64,000 nt of DNA from NCBI GenBank assembly GCA_041581135.1, contig JBFGCM010000002.1, positions 1 to 64,000 of the forward strand, written 5' to 3'. This DNA comes from JBFGCM01 sp041581135 (lineage in GTDB: Bacteria > Actinomycetota > Acidimicrobiia > Spongiisociales > UBA5794). Below the pieces are notes generated by a model. That model was not told the origin of the DNA, made no database searches, and saw only the letters and a program-made list of their open reading frames with translations. This document shows, one piece after another, positions 1-8,836 of the stretch. How positions within the stretch are numbered: the stretch's first letter is position 1; each line of letters begins with the position of its first letter. A program made the position numbers and the translations under genes.

Positions 1-1
1 C

Positions 2-1279
2 CAGACGGTGCATCCCCACTACGCCCTCGACTTCGTCGCCTACCTCGAAGGGCCGGGGGTGTACGTGTTCGTCGACGCGCATCCGATCCTGGAGGACCCC
101 AAGATCGTGCGCCGCGTCAAGGAGATCGGCCAGACGTTCGGAGAAGGCCAGGCGCTGGTGCTCACCGCGCCCACCCACCACGTTCCCATCGAGCTCGACG
201 GGCTGGCCCGGACCTGGTCGCTGCGTCCCCCGAACCGGGAGGAGCTGCGGGATCTGGCCGACCGCACCTTGGCCGACTTGGAGCGGCAGAGCACCGTCAT
301 CGACCTCGAAGCCGGCGACATCGATGGCATCGTCACGGCACTCCAGGGCCTCACCCTCCGCCAAGCGGAGCGCCTCATCCAACACGCCGCGCTCCAGGAC
401 GGCGCCGTCACCGCCGCCGATGTCCCCCGCATCCGTGCCGCCAAGGCAGAACAGCTGATGTCCGGCGGCGTGCTCGAGCTGATCGAGTCGCACACCACCA
501 CGCTCGACGGAGTCGGCGGCTTCAATGGGTTGAAGCACTGGCTGGGACTGCGCCGCCAAGCGTTTCTCGAAGACGTTCCCGGCCTGGACCGTCCCCGCGG
601 GCTGCTCATGACCGGGGTACCCGGATGCGGCAAGTCGCTGGCGGCCAAGGCGGTCGCCAAGTCGTGGGGGATACCGCTTGTCCTGCTCGACCCCGCTCGG
701 CTCTACAGCAAGTACATCGGCGAGAGCGAGGAGCGCCTCTCGAAAGCACTGAGCACTGTCGACGCCCTCTCGCCGGCCGTGCTCTGGATCGACGAGATCG
801 AGAAGGGCTTCGCCGCCGGCGGCACCGCAGACGGCGGTCTCAGTACCCGACTCCTCGGCACGTTCCTGCGGTGGATGCAGGAGCGAGCCAGCCGGGTGTT
901 TCTGATGGCCACGGCCAACGACGTGTCGGCGCTGCCTCCGGAGCTGCTGCGCAAGGGCCGCTTCGACGAGATCTTCTTCGTCGACCTTCCCGGGGACACG
1001 ACGCGCCACGAGGTGCTGCGCCTGCAGCTGGAGGCCCGCGAACTCGATCCCGACGAGTTCGACCTCGACAAGCTCGCCGAGCTGACCCACGGCTTCTCCG
1101 GTGCCGAGATCGAGATGGCCATCGTGGGCGGTCTCTACCGCGCCCACGCCGCCGGCGCGGGCTTGTCCGAGGCGGATCTCGTCACCGAAGTGGACTCCAC
1201 CGTGCCACTCTCGGTGAGCCGGGCCGAGGACGTGGCGCGACTGCGGGCATGGGCGACGGCCCGGGCCGTTCCGGCCTGA
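2..1279 (+). CDS. AAA-family ATPase, Ycf46-like (5' truncated)
   Basis: A AAA+ ATPase whose reading frame is open to the left edge, so the N-terminus is probably missing; the first possible start is GTG at 8. Counting from that GTG, a divergent N-terminal half (1-165) is followed by one AAA core: Walker A GVPGCGKS (about 203-210), pore-like SKYIGESEERL (234-244), Walker B VLWIDEIEK (258-266), and an arginine-finger region GRFDEIFF. The fold order matches Ycf46/Spastin-type proteins, usually near 490 residues; about 425 are visible. Substrate and partner are unknown. It converges on ilvD with 3 bp between the stops. The ATPase call is firm; the subfamily is likely only. Confidence 0.82.
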   Translation, partial: QTVHPHYALDFVAYLEGPGVYVFVDAHPILEDPKIVRRVKEIGQTFGEGQALVLTAPTHHVPIELDGLARTWSLRPPNREELRDLADRTLADLERQSTVIDLEAGDIDGIVTALQGLTLRQAERLIQHAALQDGAVTAADVPRIRAAKAEQLMSGGVLELIESHTTTLDGVGGFNGLKHWLGLRRQAFLEDVPGLDRPRGLLMTGVPGCGKSLAAKAVAKSWGIPLVLLDPARLYSKYIGESEERLSKALSTVDALSPAVLWIDEIEKGFAAGGTADGGLSTRLLGTFLRWMQERASRVFLMATANDVSALPPELLRKGRFDEIFFVDLPGDTTRHEVLRLQLEARELDPDEFDLDKLAELTHGFSGAEIEMAIVGGLYRAHAAGAGLSEADLVTEVDSTVPLSVSRAEDVARLRAWATARAVPA

Positions 1280-1282
1280 CCG

Positions 1283-2944
1283 TCAGTCCAGCACTGCGCC
1301 GCGTTCGGCCGACCCCACCAGCCTGGCGTACTTGGCCAGGGCGCCGCGGGTGTAGCGGGGCTCAGGGAGTGACCAGTGCTGGCGTCGCGCCTCCAGGTCA
1401 TCGACCAGCACATCGAGGGCCCGCCCCGGAATGTCGATCCGAATTCGATCGCCCTCCTCGACCAGCCCGATGGGACCGCCATGAGCCGCCTCCGGGGCCA
1501 CGTGGCCCACACACAACCCCGTGGTGCCACCCGAGAACCGGCCGTCGGTGATCAGCAGCACCGACTTGCCGAGCCCAGCGCCCTTGATGGCAGCGGTGAT
1601 GGCCAGCATCTCGCGCATACCGGGTCCGCCCTTGGGGCCCTCGTAGCGAATGACCACCACGTCACCGGCATGGATCTGGTGATCGAACAGGGCGGCGAGG
1701 GCGTGCTGCTCGTCGTCGAACACCCGCGCCCGACCCTCGAAGGTGTCCACATCGACCCCGGCGATCTTCACCACTGCACCTTGGGGGGCGAGCGAGCCCC
1801 GCAACACCGCGATCCCGCCCTCGGCAGCGATGGGGTCGGCGACCGGTCGCACGACGTCTTGGTCGGTGGGGAAGACCACTCCCTCGAGGTTCTGCTCCAT
1901 CGTCTCCCCGGTGACGGTCACCACGTCGCCGTGGAGCAGGCCCGCATCGAGCAGGGCTCGCAGCACCACCGGCACCCCTCCGATGCGGTCGAGATCCACC
2001 ATGTGGTACCTCCCGAATGGCTTGAGGTCACCCAGATGTGGGGTGCGCCGGCTGATCCGGTCGAAATCCTCCAGGGTGAGGTCCACGCCGGCCTCATGGG
2101 CGATGGCCATCAAGTGCAGCACCGCGTTGGTGGACCCGCCCAGCGCCATGACGGCAGTGATGGCGTTCTCGAACGCAGGCCGGGTCATGATGTCGCGGGG
2201 GCGGATCCCGGCCTCCAGCAAACTCATCACGGCCCGGCCCGACTGCTCGGCATAGCCGTGGAGCCGATCATCGACGGCGGGTATGGACGCCGAACCCGGC
2301 AGCGACATGCCGATCGCCTCACCCACGGTTGCCATCGTGTTGGCCGTGAACATGCCGGCACACGAGCCCACCCCGGGGCAAGCCGCCCGCTCGATCTCGA
2401 GCAGCTCCGCATCATCGATGGTGCCCTCGGAGTGGGCGCCGATGCCTTCGAAGACGTCGACGATGGAGATGTCACGGCCCCGGTAGTTGCCCGGAAGACT
2501 GGAACCGCCGTAGAGGAACACCGACGGCATGTTGTGCCGTGCAGCCGCCATGAGCATGCCGGGCAACGACTTGTCACACCCGGCGATCGACACCATTGCG
2601 TCGAATCGCTCGCCGTGCATGACCAACTCCACCGAGTCGGCAATCGTCTCGCGCGATACCAGGGAAGCGCGCATGCCCTCGTGCCCCATCGAGATGCCAT
2701 CAGAGACGGCGATCGTGGAGAAGATCAGCCCCACGCCGCCGGCGTCGCGGACCCCCTGCTTGGCGAACTCGCTGAACTTGGGACCGGTGAGGTTGCACGG
2801 CGTCACCTCGTTGCCGGCAGAGACGACTCCCACCTGCGGCTTGGCGAAGTCGGCTTCGGTGAGCCCGACGGCTCTGAGCATGGCGCGGGCTCCCGCCTTG
2901 GCGGGTCCCTCGGTGACGTCCTGGGAGTGGAGCTTCTTGGTCAT
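1283..2944 (-). CDS. ilvD: Dihydroxy-acid dehydratase
   Basis: Cytosolic Fe-S enzyme that dehydrates 2,3-dihydroxy-isovalerate and its methylvalerate homologue, the third common step of valine, leucine and isoleucine synthesis. The 553-residue product has the family length. Cluster cysteines lie in EVTPCN (C50), AGCDKSLPG (about 123) and CPGVGSCAGMF (about 190-196), and the C-terminal TDGRFSGGT motif is present. The start is ATG at 2944 (MTKKLHSQ); the frame stays open further upstream but that extension is low-complexity and lies under the divergent neighbour. No other ilv gene is nearby. Divergent from the PAP2-kinase gene, with about 85 bp between them. Confidence 0.96.
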   Translation of the reverse strand: MTKKLHSQDVTEGPAKAGARAMLRAVGLTEADFAKPQVGVVSAGNEVTPCNLTGPKFSEFAKQGVRDAGGVGLIFSTIAVSDGISMGHEGMRASLVSRETIADSVELVMHGERFDAMVSIAGCDKSLPGMLMAAARHNMPSVFLYGGSSLPGNYRGRDISIVDVFEGIGAHSEGTIDDAELLEIERAACPGVGSCAGMFTANTMATVGEAIGMSLPGSASIPAVDDRLHGYAEQSGRAVMSLLEAGIRPRDIMTRPAFENAITAVMALGGSTNAVLHLMAIAHEAGVDLTLEDFDRISRRTPHLGDLKPFGRYHMVDLDRIGGVPVVLRALLDAGLLHGDVVTVTGETMEQNLEGVVFPTDQDVVRPVADPIAAEGGIAVLRGSLAPQGAVVKIAGVDVDTFEGRARVFDDEQHALAALFDHQIHAGDVVVIRYEGPKGGPGMREMLAITAAIKGAGLGKSVLLITDGRFSGGTTGLCVGHVAPEAAHGGPIGLVEEGDRIRIDIPGRALDVLVDDLEARRQHWSLPEPRYTRGALAKYARLVGSAERGAVLD

Positions 2945-3029
2945 GGCGGCCAGCGTACAAGACGAGCCGGGAGCTCCACCTCGACGGCGGTCCCGGTTGC
3001 CGAGAACCTCACGGCGTAGGCTGGAAGAG

Positions 3030-4778
3030 GTGGAAAGCCCATCAGCAAGGGACGTCGAGCGCGTCGAGCTCGGCGGTCGGGTTGCTCGGGAACTCGACGT
3101 GGTCGGAGCGCGTCGCGAGTTCCGCATCGCCGGCATCAAGGTGACGGGTCGGCGCCGTCGACCCACCGGGGAGAAGGCTCCGCTCCCCCGTGATCTGCAG
3201 CGGTCCGGGCGCATCTGGTTGATCGCCCTTCTGGGCATGGCGGTCGTGTGGGGCTCACTGTTCGCGTTGCCCCGCACCACCGAGTGGTGGACCGAGCAGG
3301 ACAATGCGCTCCTCCAGCAACTGGTGGAGATGCGAACTGCCACGCTGACCACCGTCGCTGAAGCGCTCCATTCCACGGGCTCGGAGTGGTTCGTCCGGTT
3401 CCTGCGCATCGGGACGCTTGTCGCACTCGTCGTGGTGCGCAGATGGCGCCACTTCTTCGCGGTGCTGCTGTCTCTGGCCATCGTCGAGCTGTCGGTGGAT
3501 CTGATCTCGGAGGGCATCGGGCGACCTCGACCGTTCGTACCGATCATCGGCTCCTGGAACGGGCCGGCCCATCCCTCCGGCCCGGTTGCCTCACTGGCGG
3601 TGACGCTCTCCGCGATGGCCCTCACGCTGGTGCCGAGAGGGCGGCGACGGAATCTGTTCTTCGTGGTGTCCGGGGCCGCCGTCACGGCCTTGGGGCTGGC
3701 GAGAATGTACCTCGGCGTCGACCACGCCAGCGATGTGGTCGTTGCGGGTGTGTTCGCTCCGGCGGTCGCGGTGGTCGTGTTCCGCCTCTTCGCTCCTGCG
3801 GCGGTCTTCCCGGTGACATGGAAGCGCGGCGTCACCGCCCACCTCGACATCACCGGCGCCAGGGGCGACGCCATCCGGCGCGCCATGGACGACCAGCTGG
3901 GCATGGAGGTCCTCGCCATCGAACCGTTCGGGCTGGAGGGTTCCGGCGGGTCGACCCCGCTACGGCTGCTGGTGGCAGGTGAACCCGACACGTACGTGTT
4001 TGCCAAGCTCTACAGCCAGACCCACCTACGATCGGACCGGTGGTACAAGCTGGCGCGCGCCATCCTGTACGGCTCGCTCGAAGACGAGGTCCGCTTCGCC
4101 TCGGTGCGGCGGCTCGTCGAGTACGAGGACTACATCCAGCGGCTGATGCGGGATGCCGGCATCTCCGCGGCGGAGCCGTTCGGCATCGTCGAGATCACAC
4201 CGGAACGCGAGTACCTGATGGTGTCGGAGTTCCTCGAAGGAGCCCGGGAGCTCACAGATGCCGATGTGGACGATGAGACCATCGACGCCGCCCTCGGCGT
4301 GATCCGGAACCTCTGGGACGCCGGACTCGCCCACCGCGACATCAAGCCGGCCAACGTGATGGTGGCCGACCGCCAGGTGGTCCTGATCGACGTGGCGTTC
4401 GGCACGGTGCGCCCCAGTCCGTGGCGACAGGCCGTCGACCTGGCCAACATGATGATCATCCTCGGTCTGCGGGTGCCACCGGCCACCGTGTACGAACGCG
4501 CGTTGCTGCAGTTCTCCCCCGACGACATCGCCGAAGCGTTCGCCGCCACCCGCAGCATCACCATCCCGTCGCAGTCGAGAAGCTCCTTGTCGCTCCTCAA
4601 GAAGGAGCGCGGCATCGACGTCCTCGAGCAGTTCCGCAAGCTCGCACCACGCCTCGAACCCATATCGATTCAGCGGTGGAGTCCTCGCCGCATCGCGCTG
4701 ACGGTTGCCGCCATCCTCCTGGCGTTGCTGCTGATGGGAACCATCGTCGACCAGGTCACCGGCACCGGGTTCCTGTGA
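3030..4778 (+). CDS. PAP2-like membrane domain fused to a protein-kinase-like domain
   Basis: A 582-residue fusion. Residues about 60-260 form a multi-helix membrane region of the PAP2 phosphatase type (RPRP at 165-168, HPSG at 181-184, R225...H232...D235). The motifs are degenerate: no Lys before RP, PSGH reads PSGP, and the C3 His is shifted one place. Residues about 300-520 look like a RIO/LPS-kinase-type fold: candidate beta3 Lys326, HRDIKPAN loop (435-442) and metal Asp454, though DFG reads DVA. One transmembrane helix ends the protein (about 553-575). Start GTG 3030 follows GGAAGAG closely, so it is uncertain. Its stop overlaps the next lipoprotein gene. Function inferred: membrane lipid or undecaprenyl-phosphate related; unproven. 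Confidence 0.8.
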   Translation: MESPSARDVERVELGGRVARELDVVGARREFRIAGIKVTGRRRRPTGEKAPLPRDLQRSGRIWLIALLGMAVVWGSLFALPRTTEWWTEQDNALLQQLVEMRTATLTTVAEALHSTGSEWFVRFLRIGTLVALVVVRRWRHFFAVLLSLAIVELSVDLISEGIGRPRPFVPIIGSWNGPAHPSGPVASLAVTLSAMALTLVPRGRRRNLFFVVSGAAVTALGLARMYLGVDHASDVVVAGVFAPAVAVVVFRLFAPAAVFPVTWKRGVTAHLDITGARGDAIRRAMDDQLGMEVLAIEPFGLEGSGGSTPLRLLVAGEPDTYVFAKLYSQTHLRSDRWYKLARAILYGSLEDEVRFASVRRLVEYEDYIQRLMRDAGISAAEPFGIVEITPEREYLMVSEFLEGARELTDADVDDETIDAALGVIRNLWDAGLAHRDIKPANVMVADRQVVLIDVAFGTVRPSPWRQAVDLANMMIILGLRVPPATVYERALLQFSPDDIAEAFAATRSITIPSQSRSSLSLLKKERGIDVLEQFRKLAPRLEPISIQRWSPRRIALTVAAILLALLLMGTIVDQVTGTGFL

Positions 4779-5626
4779 TGCGCTCCCGTCTCATCCTCGT
4801 CGCCGGCCTGGCAGTGGTAGCAAGCGCCTGCGGCCGCCTCGGCGTCGGAGTTCCGGAGTGCGAGGTGGAGGTGCGAGACCCGACCACCGCCACGATCCTG
4901 GCGTTGCAGGCCGTGCCCACGGCGGCGTTCAGCCCATGTGTGAGCGAGCTGAAGCTGGGATGGGACGACCTCGAGTTCGAGGCGGAACGAGGCCGCTCGA
5001 AGTTCACGATCCGTGCCGCCGATCTGCGGGCGTTCCTGACGGTCACGCTCACCGAGAGCTGTGAGGTGGGCGAGGCGAGGGAATCGATCAGTGGCCATCG
5101 CGGCATCACGAAGTACGTCGACGTGCAGTCGGTCCCGCACGAGGTGTTGGTCACCCTGGTCCCGCTGGGCGATGGCCCGCTGGCCTACGCACGGGACCTG
5201 GCACAGCAGGAGCGCCGCGCCCTGGTCGACCTCGAGGATCGTCCTGTGGCGTTTCGGGTCGACAGCGCGGTCGATGAGCCGGTCACCGCCCGAGTGGAAC
5301 GGGCGACCGGCGTGGCCCGGTTCGTATGGATCGTGAATGAGATCGACGTTGCCGAGGGCACCGTCGAGCTGCGCTGGGAGGCCCACCGTGCCGGCGCACG
5401 GGGAGTGAGCGTGGCCGAGGCGCTCGACATCATGGAGGACAGGCTTCCGGACGTGGCATACAAGGGCCACTGGTACTTCACGTTCGAGGGAGGGTGCGTG
5501 ACGTACGAGTTCGACGCCGAAGGAGCCATCGCAGAGACGGTCGCATCCGACGCCAGGGAAGCGTTGGGGTTCTACCCTGCCGCCGACCTGCGGAGGATCG
5601 GCGAGGACATGGGCTACGAGTTCTGA
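4778..5626 (+). CDS. Putative lipoprotein of unknown function
   Basis: Encodes 282 residues beginning with a short basic start, a hydrophobic stretch and a lipobox-like VASAC at Cys18, so lipidation and attachment to the outer face of the membrane are expected. The rest is mixed alpha/beta with no family I recognise; several cysteines (for example FSPC, TESCEVG, GGCVTYEF) could pair extracellularly. ATG at 4778 sits in an ATGA-type overlap with the stop of the PAP2-kinase gene, so the two are translationally coupled and may act together at the membrane. Confidence 0.75.
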   Translation: MRSRLILVAGLAVVASACGRLGVGVPECEVEVRDPTTATILALQAVPTAAFSPCVSELKLGWDDLEFEAERGRSKFTIRAADLRAFLTVTLTESCEVGEARESISGHRGITKYVDVQSVPHEVLVTLVPLGDGPLAYARDLAQQERRALVDLEDRPVAFRVDSAVDEPVTARVERATGVARFVWIVNEIDVAEGTVELRWEAHRAGARGVSVAEALDIMEDRLPDVAYKGHWYFTFEGGCVTYEFDAEGAIAETVASDAREALGFYPAADLRRIGEDMGYEF

Positions 5627-5629
5627 GCC

Positions 5630-6067
5630 TCAATCGGCAGGCAGCAGCTCCGAGGGGTCCCCGACCCGAACGATGCCTCCCTGGAGGATGCGTGCTCGCA
5701 CGCCGGCGCGTTCGTGGAGAACGGCCCGGGCTCCCGGACCGACCGTCTCCTCCATCAGCTCGCACGGCGCGCAATCGCGGGTGATCTCCACCACCACCTC
5801 ACCCAGCCGAAGCCGACGCCCCGCTTCACGCGGGAGGTAGATGTCCGACACGGTGATGTTGCGCCGCGTGGCGCCGAGTGGGATCTCGACACCGAGGGCA
5901 GCGCCGGCGGCGCCGAGCTCTGCGGTGGACACGATCGTGACCTGGCCATCGGGCTTCCGCCCGAAGTAACGGTCCCCTTCGAGACCCTCCCCGGCTATGG
6001 CCTTGACCTCGTCCAAGGACTCGAGCGGAGCACGCTTGGAGGCGGCGATGTGGATTGCTTCGACCAT
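5630..6067 (-). CDS. MOSC domain protein
   Basis: A 145-residue protein consisting of one MOSC (molybdenum-cofactor sulfurase C-terminal) beta-barrel. Landmarks are the GLEGDRYFG loop near residue 25-35, RRNITVSD in the middle, and the conserved cysteine in DCAPCELM (about 97-104), which in this superfamily is thought to carry or bind sulfur or metal-cofactor groups. Stand-alone MOSC proteins lack the sulfurase domain, and their substrates are generally unknown; some reduce N-hydroxylated compounds. ATG 6067 (MVEAIHIAAS) is chosen over an upstream GTG at 6103 because it matches the domain start. It converges on the lipoprotein gene with 3 bp between. Confidence 0.85.
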   Translation of the reverse strand: MVEAIHIAASKRAPLESLDEVKAIAGEGLEGDRYFGRKPDGQVTIVSTAELGAAGAALGVEIPLGATRRNITVSDIYLPREAGRRLRLGEVVVEITRDCAPCELMEETVGPGARAVLHERAGVRARILQGGIVRVGDPSELLPAD

Positions 6068-6138
6068 GCCGAGAGTGTACGCCGCACGTTCGAGCAGCAA
6101 CACGTCGGCCAGCCTACGAGCTGGTGCTCAGCTCCCGC

Positions 6139-7788
6139 TCAGCTGCCCGGTACCAGCGCCACCTCCCCGAGCACGCGGTTCCTGGCCTCCTGCCGGGCGA
6201 GGTCGTCCGCCGAGGCGGGCGCCGCTGCGAATGGAGTGAAGTCCTGCGCACAGACGGTGCCGTCGGCCGGGGCGCGACCCGACAGGAAGTACTGGCTCAC
6301 GGCTCGATCAATGCACCGTGACAGGAACAACGAGGCGTGGCCCCAGCCGTCGAGTGTCAGCAGGCTCGAGTTGGGCAGTAGATCCCGGACCTTGACAGCA
6401 CCGTGATACGGCGTTGCCGGGTCGTAGAGGTTGCCCACGATGAGCACGGTGTTGGACGTCTCGGCCGTGAACGGGCCGGTGTAGCGATCCTCCGCCGAGG
6501 CCTCCCACGCCGCGCATGGCGCGGATGCCCACGTCCAGTACGCGCCTCCGTACGGGAACTCCGCCTCGTGAGCGGCGGCGGCTTCGGACCAAGCGGAGAA
6601 CTCGTCCGGGTTGTCGCTGTCGGAGCACGCCACGCCGATACTGCCCTCCGGACCCGGATACGGCTGCCGCTCGACCGGGTCCAGCGGAACCAACGCTTGC
6701 AACTCCGCGACCTGAGGCCCGAGGTCGACATCTGCCGCGCCGGCGCCGGCGATGACCGCCTCCAGTGCGGCCATGAATTCGGCGACGAGCACCCAGATGG
6801 AAGAGTCGTACATGGCGCCGGCGAGCAGGGCATTGGCCAAAGCCTGCGTGATGAGAGCGGGCTGCCCGGTCGTCGGATCGAAGAACTCCACCGGTGCTTC
6901 GGCCAGGTGCGCCATGATGGCGTCGAGACGGGCCGCCGAATCGCCGGCAAAGGCGCATCCGGCGGGGCCGGCTTCGTCACACAGCCGGAAGAACTCGCTC
7001 AGCGTGTCGACGACTCCCTCGGCGCTGCGTAACCGCACCGAGAAGGGGAGATGCTCTTCCCCGGGCTCCCCGGTGGTCCACGCAATCGGATCGAGCACGG
7101 CGTCGACCACCACGGCGCGCACGGTGTCGGGGAACAGGTTGACGTAGGTGGTACCTAGGAACGAGCCGTACGAGTACCCGGCGTAGTTGAGCCGATCGTC
7201 GCCGACCATCTGGCGCATCAGGTCCATGTCCCGTGCCACGTCCGCGGTCGACATGTGATCGATGATTGAGCGGGCCCGCTGCTGGCACAGCTCGTTGAGG
7301 GCGATACCGGAGGCCTCCTGAATCGCCTCCTCCTCGGCCCCGATCGGGAACGGGAACGGCGGGAAGACGGTGCCGATCTCACGCACGCCGTTGAAGCATT
7401 GCAGGGCGGCGCTGCGGCCGATGCCTCTCGGGTCGAACCCGACGAAGTCGAACCGGGCTCGCAGCGAGTTCGTGTAGATGAACGGACCGGCGCCGAGGAC
7501 GAAATCTACGCCTGAGCCACCGGGTCCGCCCGGGTTGAAGAAGATCGACCCGATCTTGCCTGCTTGGTTCGACGCCGGGATGCGCACCATCGCGATCGGA
7601 ATGGTCTGCCCATTGGGCTTGTCGTGGTCCAGCGGCACCCGGGCGACGGCGCACTCGTAGACCGGAGCGACGAACTCGAAGCACGGCTCCCAGTGGAGGC
7701 CTTCCTCGGCGGTTGCCCCCGCCGCCGGAATCGCCCCGAGCAGCGCGGCCACGAGCATGAGTGTGGTGATGAGTGTGTACCTGCGCAT
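6139..7788 (-). CDS. Secreted alpha/beta hydrolase, TAP/SlpD-E type peptidase-like
   Basis: A 549-residue exported serine hydrolase resembling actinobacterial tripeptidyl aminopeptidases. A signal peptide spans about residues 1-27. The oxyanion region is FFNPGGPGGSG (83-93), the nucleophile Ser206 lies in GYSYGSFLG, and the TAP-like C-terminal domain supplies the acid (LIVGNLYDPATPY) and the histidine (WGHASLFLS). Several cysteines fit disulfides outside the cell. Start ATG 7788 is preceded by GGAGGGAAG at ideal spacing; the longer upstream option lacks this. Probable role: release of short peptides or ester cleavage outside the cell. Exact substrate unknown. Confidence 0.88.
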   Translation of the reverse strand: MRRYTLITTLMLVAALLGAIPAAGATAEEGLHWEPCFEFVAPVYECAVARVPLDHDKPNGQTIPIAMVRIPASNQAGKIGSIFFNPGGPGGSGVDFVLGAGPFIYTNSLRARFDFVGFDPRGIGRSAALQCFNGVREIGTVFPPFPFPIGAEEEAIQEASGIALNELCQQRARSIIDHMSTADVARDMDLMRQMVGDDRLNYAGYSYGSFLGTTYVNLFPDTVRAVVVDAVLDPIAWTTGEPGEEHLPFSVRLRSAEGVVDTLSEFFRLCDEAGPAGCAFAGDSAARLDAIMAHLAEAPVEFFDPTTGQPALITQALANALLAGAMYDSSIWVLVAEFMAALEAVIAGAGAADVDLGPQVAELQALVPLDPVERQPYPGPEGSIGVACSDSDNPDEFSAWSEAAAAHEAEFPYGGAYWTWASAPCAAWEASAEDRYTGPFTAETSNTVLIVGNLYDPATPYHGAVKVRDLLPNSSLLTLDGWGHASLFLSRCIDRAVSQYFLSGRAPADGTVCAQDFTPFAAAPASADDLARQEARNRVLGEVALVPGS

Positions 7789-7946
7789 GAGCTTCCCTCC
7801 GCACCGTCGCACGATCTCCTCCGAAGCTACTCACTCTGACTCGAGGCGACACGGGCCCCGTCGAGCAGGGCGTCGGTACGATCGGTTGCGTGACGAGGAG
7901 CGCACTGCAACGCCGCCGGCATCGAACGGTGGAGAGGGAAGGTGGC

Positions 7947-8684
7947 GTGGTGGGCCGCCGGTTCCGGGCGATCGTGGTCGGACTGACGGTGCTGCTGATC
8001 GGTGCCGCGTGCAGCTCGCAGACCGCCGACGTGACCACCACCGTGACGGCGGCGCCGGAGGGCGGCACCGCCGCTACCACGGCACCACCCGATCCAACCA
8101 CCCTCGCACCCCAGGGCGGCACCGCACCACCGACCACGGCGGAGCAGGCCGGCGGCTCCGCAGCGCCGCCCACCACGACGGTGGCCGACGATCCCACCGC
8201 CGAGCCGGCACCCGAGGCCGACTACGGGTGTGACCTGTTCGGATGAGGCGAGTGGTACTCCATCGACTTTCAGGGCGACGACCTGGCGGCCCTGGGTGCG
8301 CTGACGCGGTTCGGCAGCGAGTTCGAGGAGCTGTTCGCCGCCGGGTTCCTGATCGGGTTCGGCCTCATCGGAACCCTGGGGTACGCCCCGCTGGCCAAGG
8401 AAGTGGGACCCGATGAGGTGAACGGCATCGCCACCACCCATTGGCGCGTCACCCCCGAGGCGGCGGCGGAGTATGCCGCCGGGCAGGGAGCGACCATCCC
8501 GGCGACGGCGTTCGGTGAGTCGTCGATCGACTACTTGGTGACGGATGTCGGAGGGCTGGCCCAGATCGATCTGAGCTTCGACGAGGCGGCGGCGGTTTCG
8601 CTCGGGGGCCAACCCGGCGGCGCAGCGCACATCCGCTTCGAGGTCTCGCGGGTCGACGAGCCGTTGGAGATCACGGCACCCTGA
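7947..8684 (+). pseudogene. LppX/LprG-like lipoprotein gene interrupted by in-frame TGA
   Basis: Two halves share one frame and are separated by a single TGA at 8244-8246. The first half has a basic start, hydrophobic segment, lipobox IGAAC and a long Thr/Pro/Ala linker ending in YGCDLFG. After the TGA the frame continues GEWYSIDFQGDDL and remains open to 8684; the tail VNGIATTHWRV...EPLEITAP resembles the LolA-like fold of mycobacterial LppX/LprG lipoproteins. GTG 7947 follows GAGAGGGAAGG; GTG 7950 is an alternative. The TGA may be a nonsense mutation (for example from TGG), a sequencing error, or recoded. Hairpins near the TGA are weak, so decay is favoured here. Confidence 0.65.
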
Positions 8685-8690
8685 TCCTGC

Positions 8691-8739
8691 GTCGAGTGTG
8701 CGTATCCCGACCGTAATGGTCGGCGCAAGCACAACCGAC
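8691..8739. repeat. 49-bp dispersed inverted-repeat element, copy 1
   Basis: Begins GTCGAGTGTGC and ends GCACAACCGAC, near-perfect inverted ends (9 of 11 pair), with an inner dyad CCGACC...GGTCGG around GTAAT. It has the same length and ends as copies at 8762 and 18691. It lies 6 bp past the stop of the broken lipoprotein gene. Confidence 0.85.
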
Positions 8740-8761
8740 CAGCCCTGGCGGGAGGTCCCTC

Positions 8762-8810
8762 GTCGAGTGTGCTTATTCCCCGCATAATCGGAATCCCACG
8801 CACAACCGAC
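8762..8810. repeat. 49-bp dispersed inverted-repeat element, copy 2
   Basis: Same 11-bp ends as copy 1 and exactly 49 bp, starting 22 bp after copy 1 ends. The inner arms differ but remain complementary (ATTCC...GGAAT), so the hairpin is preserved through covariation. It sits 26 bp upstream of the transporter start at 8837. Confidence 0.82.
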
Positions 8811-8836
8811 GAGCCGCCCCCGGTAACGTCCCGCTC

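Noticed and set aside
1376..3019. Long plus-strand open frame antisense to ilvD
   Set aside because: It follows from GC-rich codon bias on the opposite strand; product is low-complexity and has no domain, while ilvD is certain.
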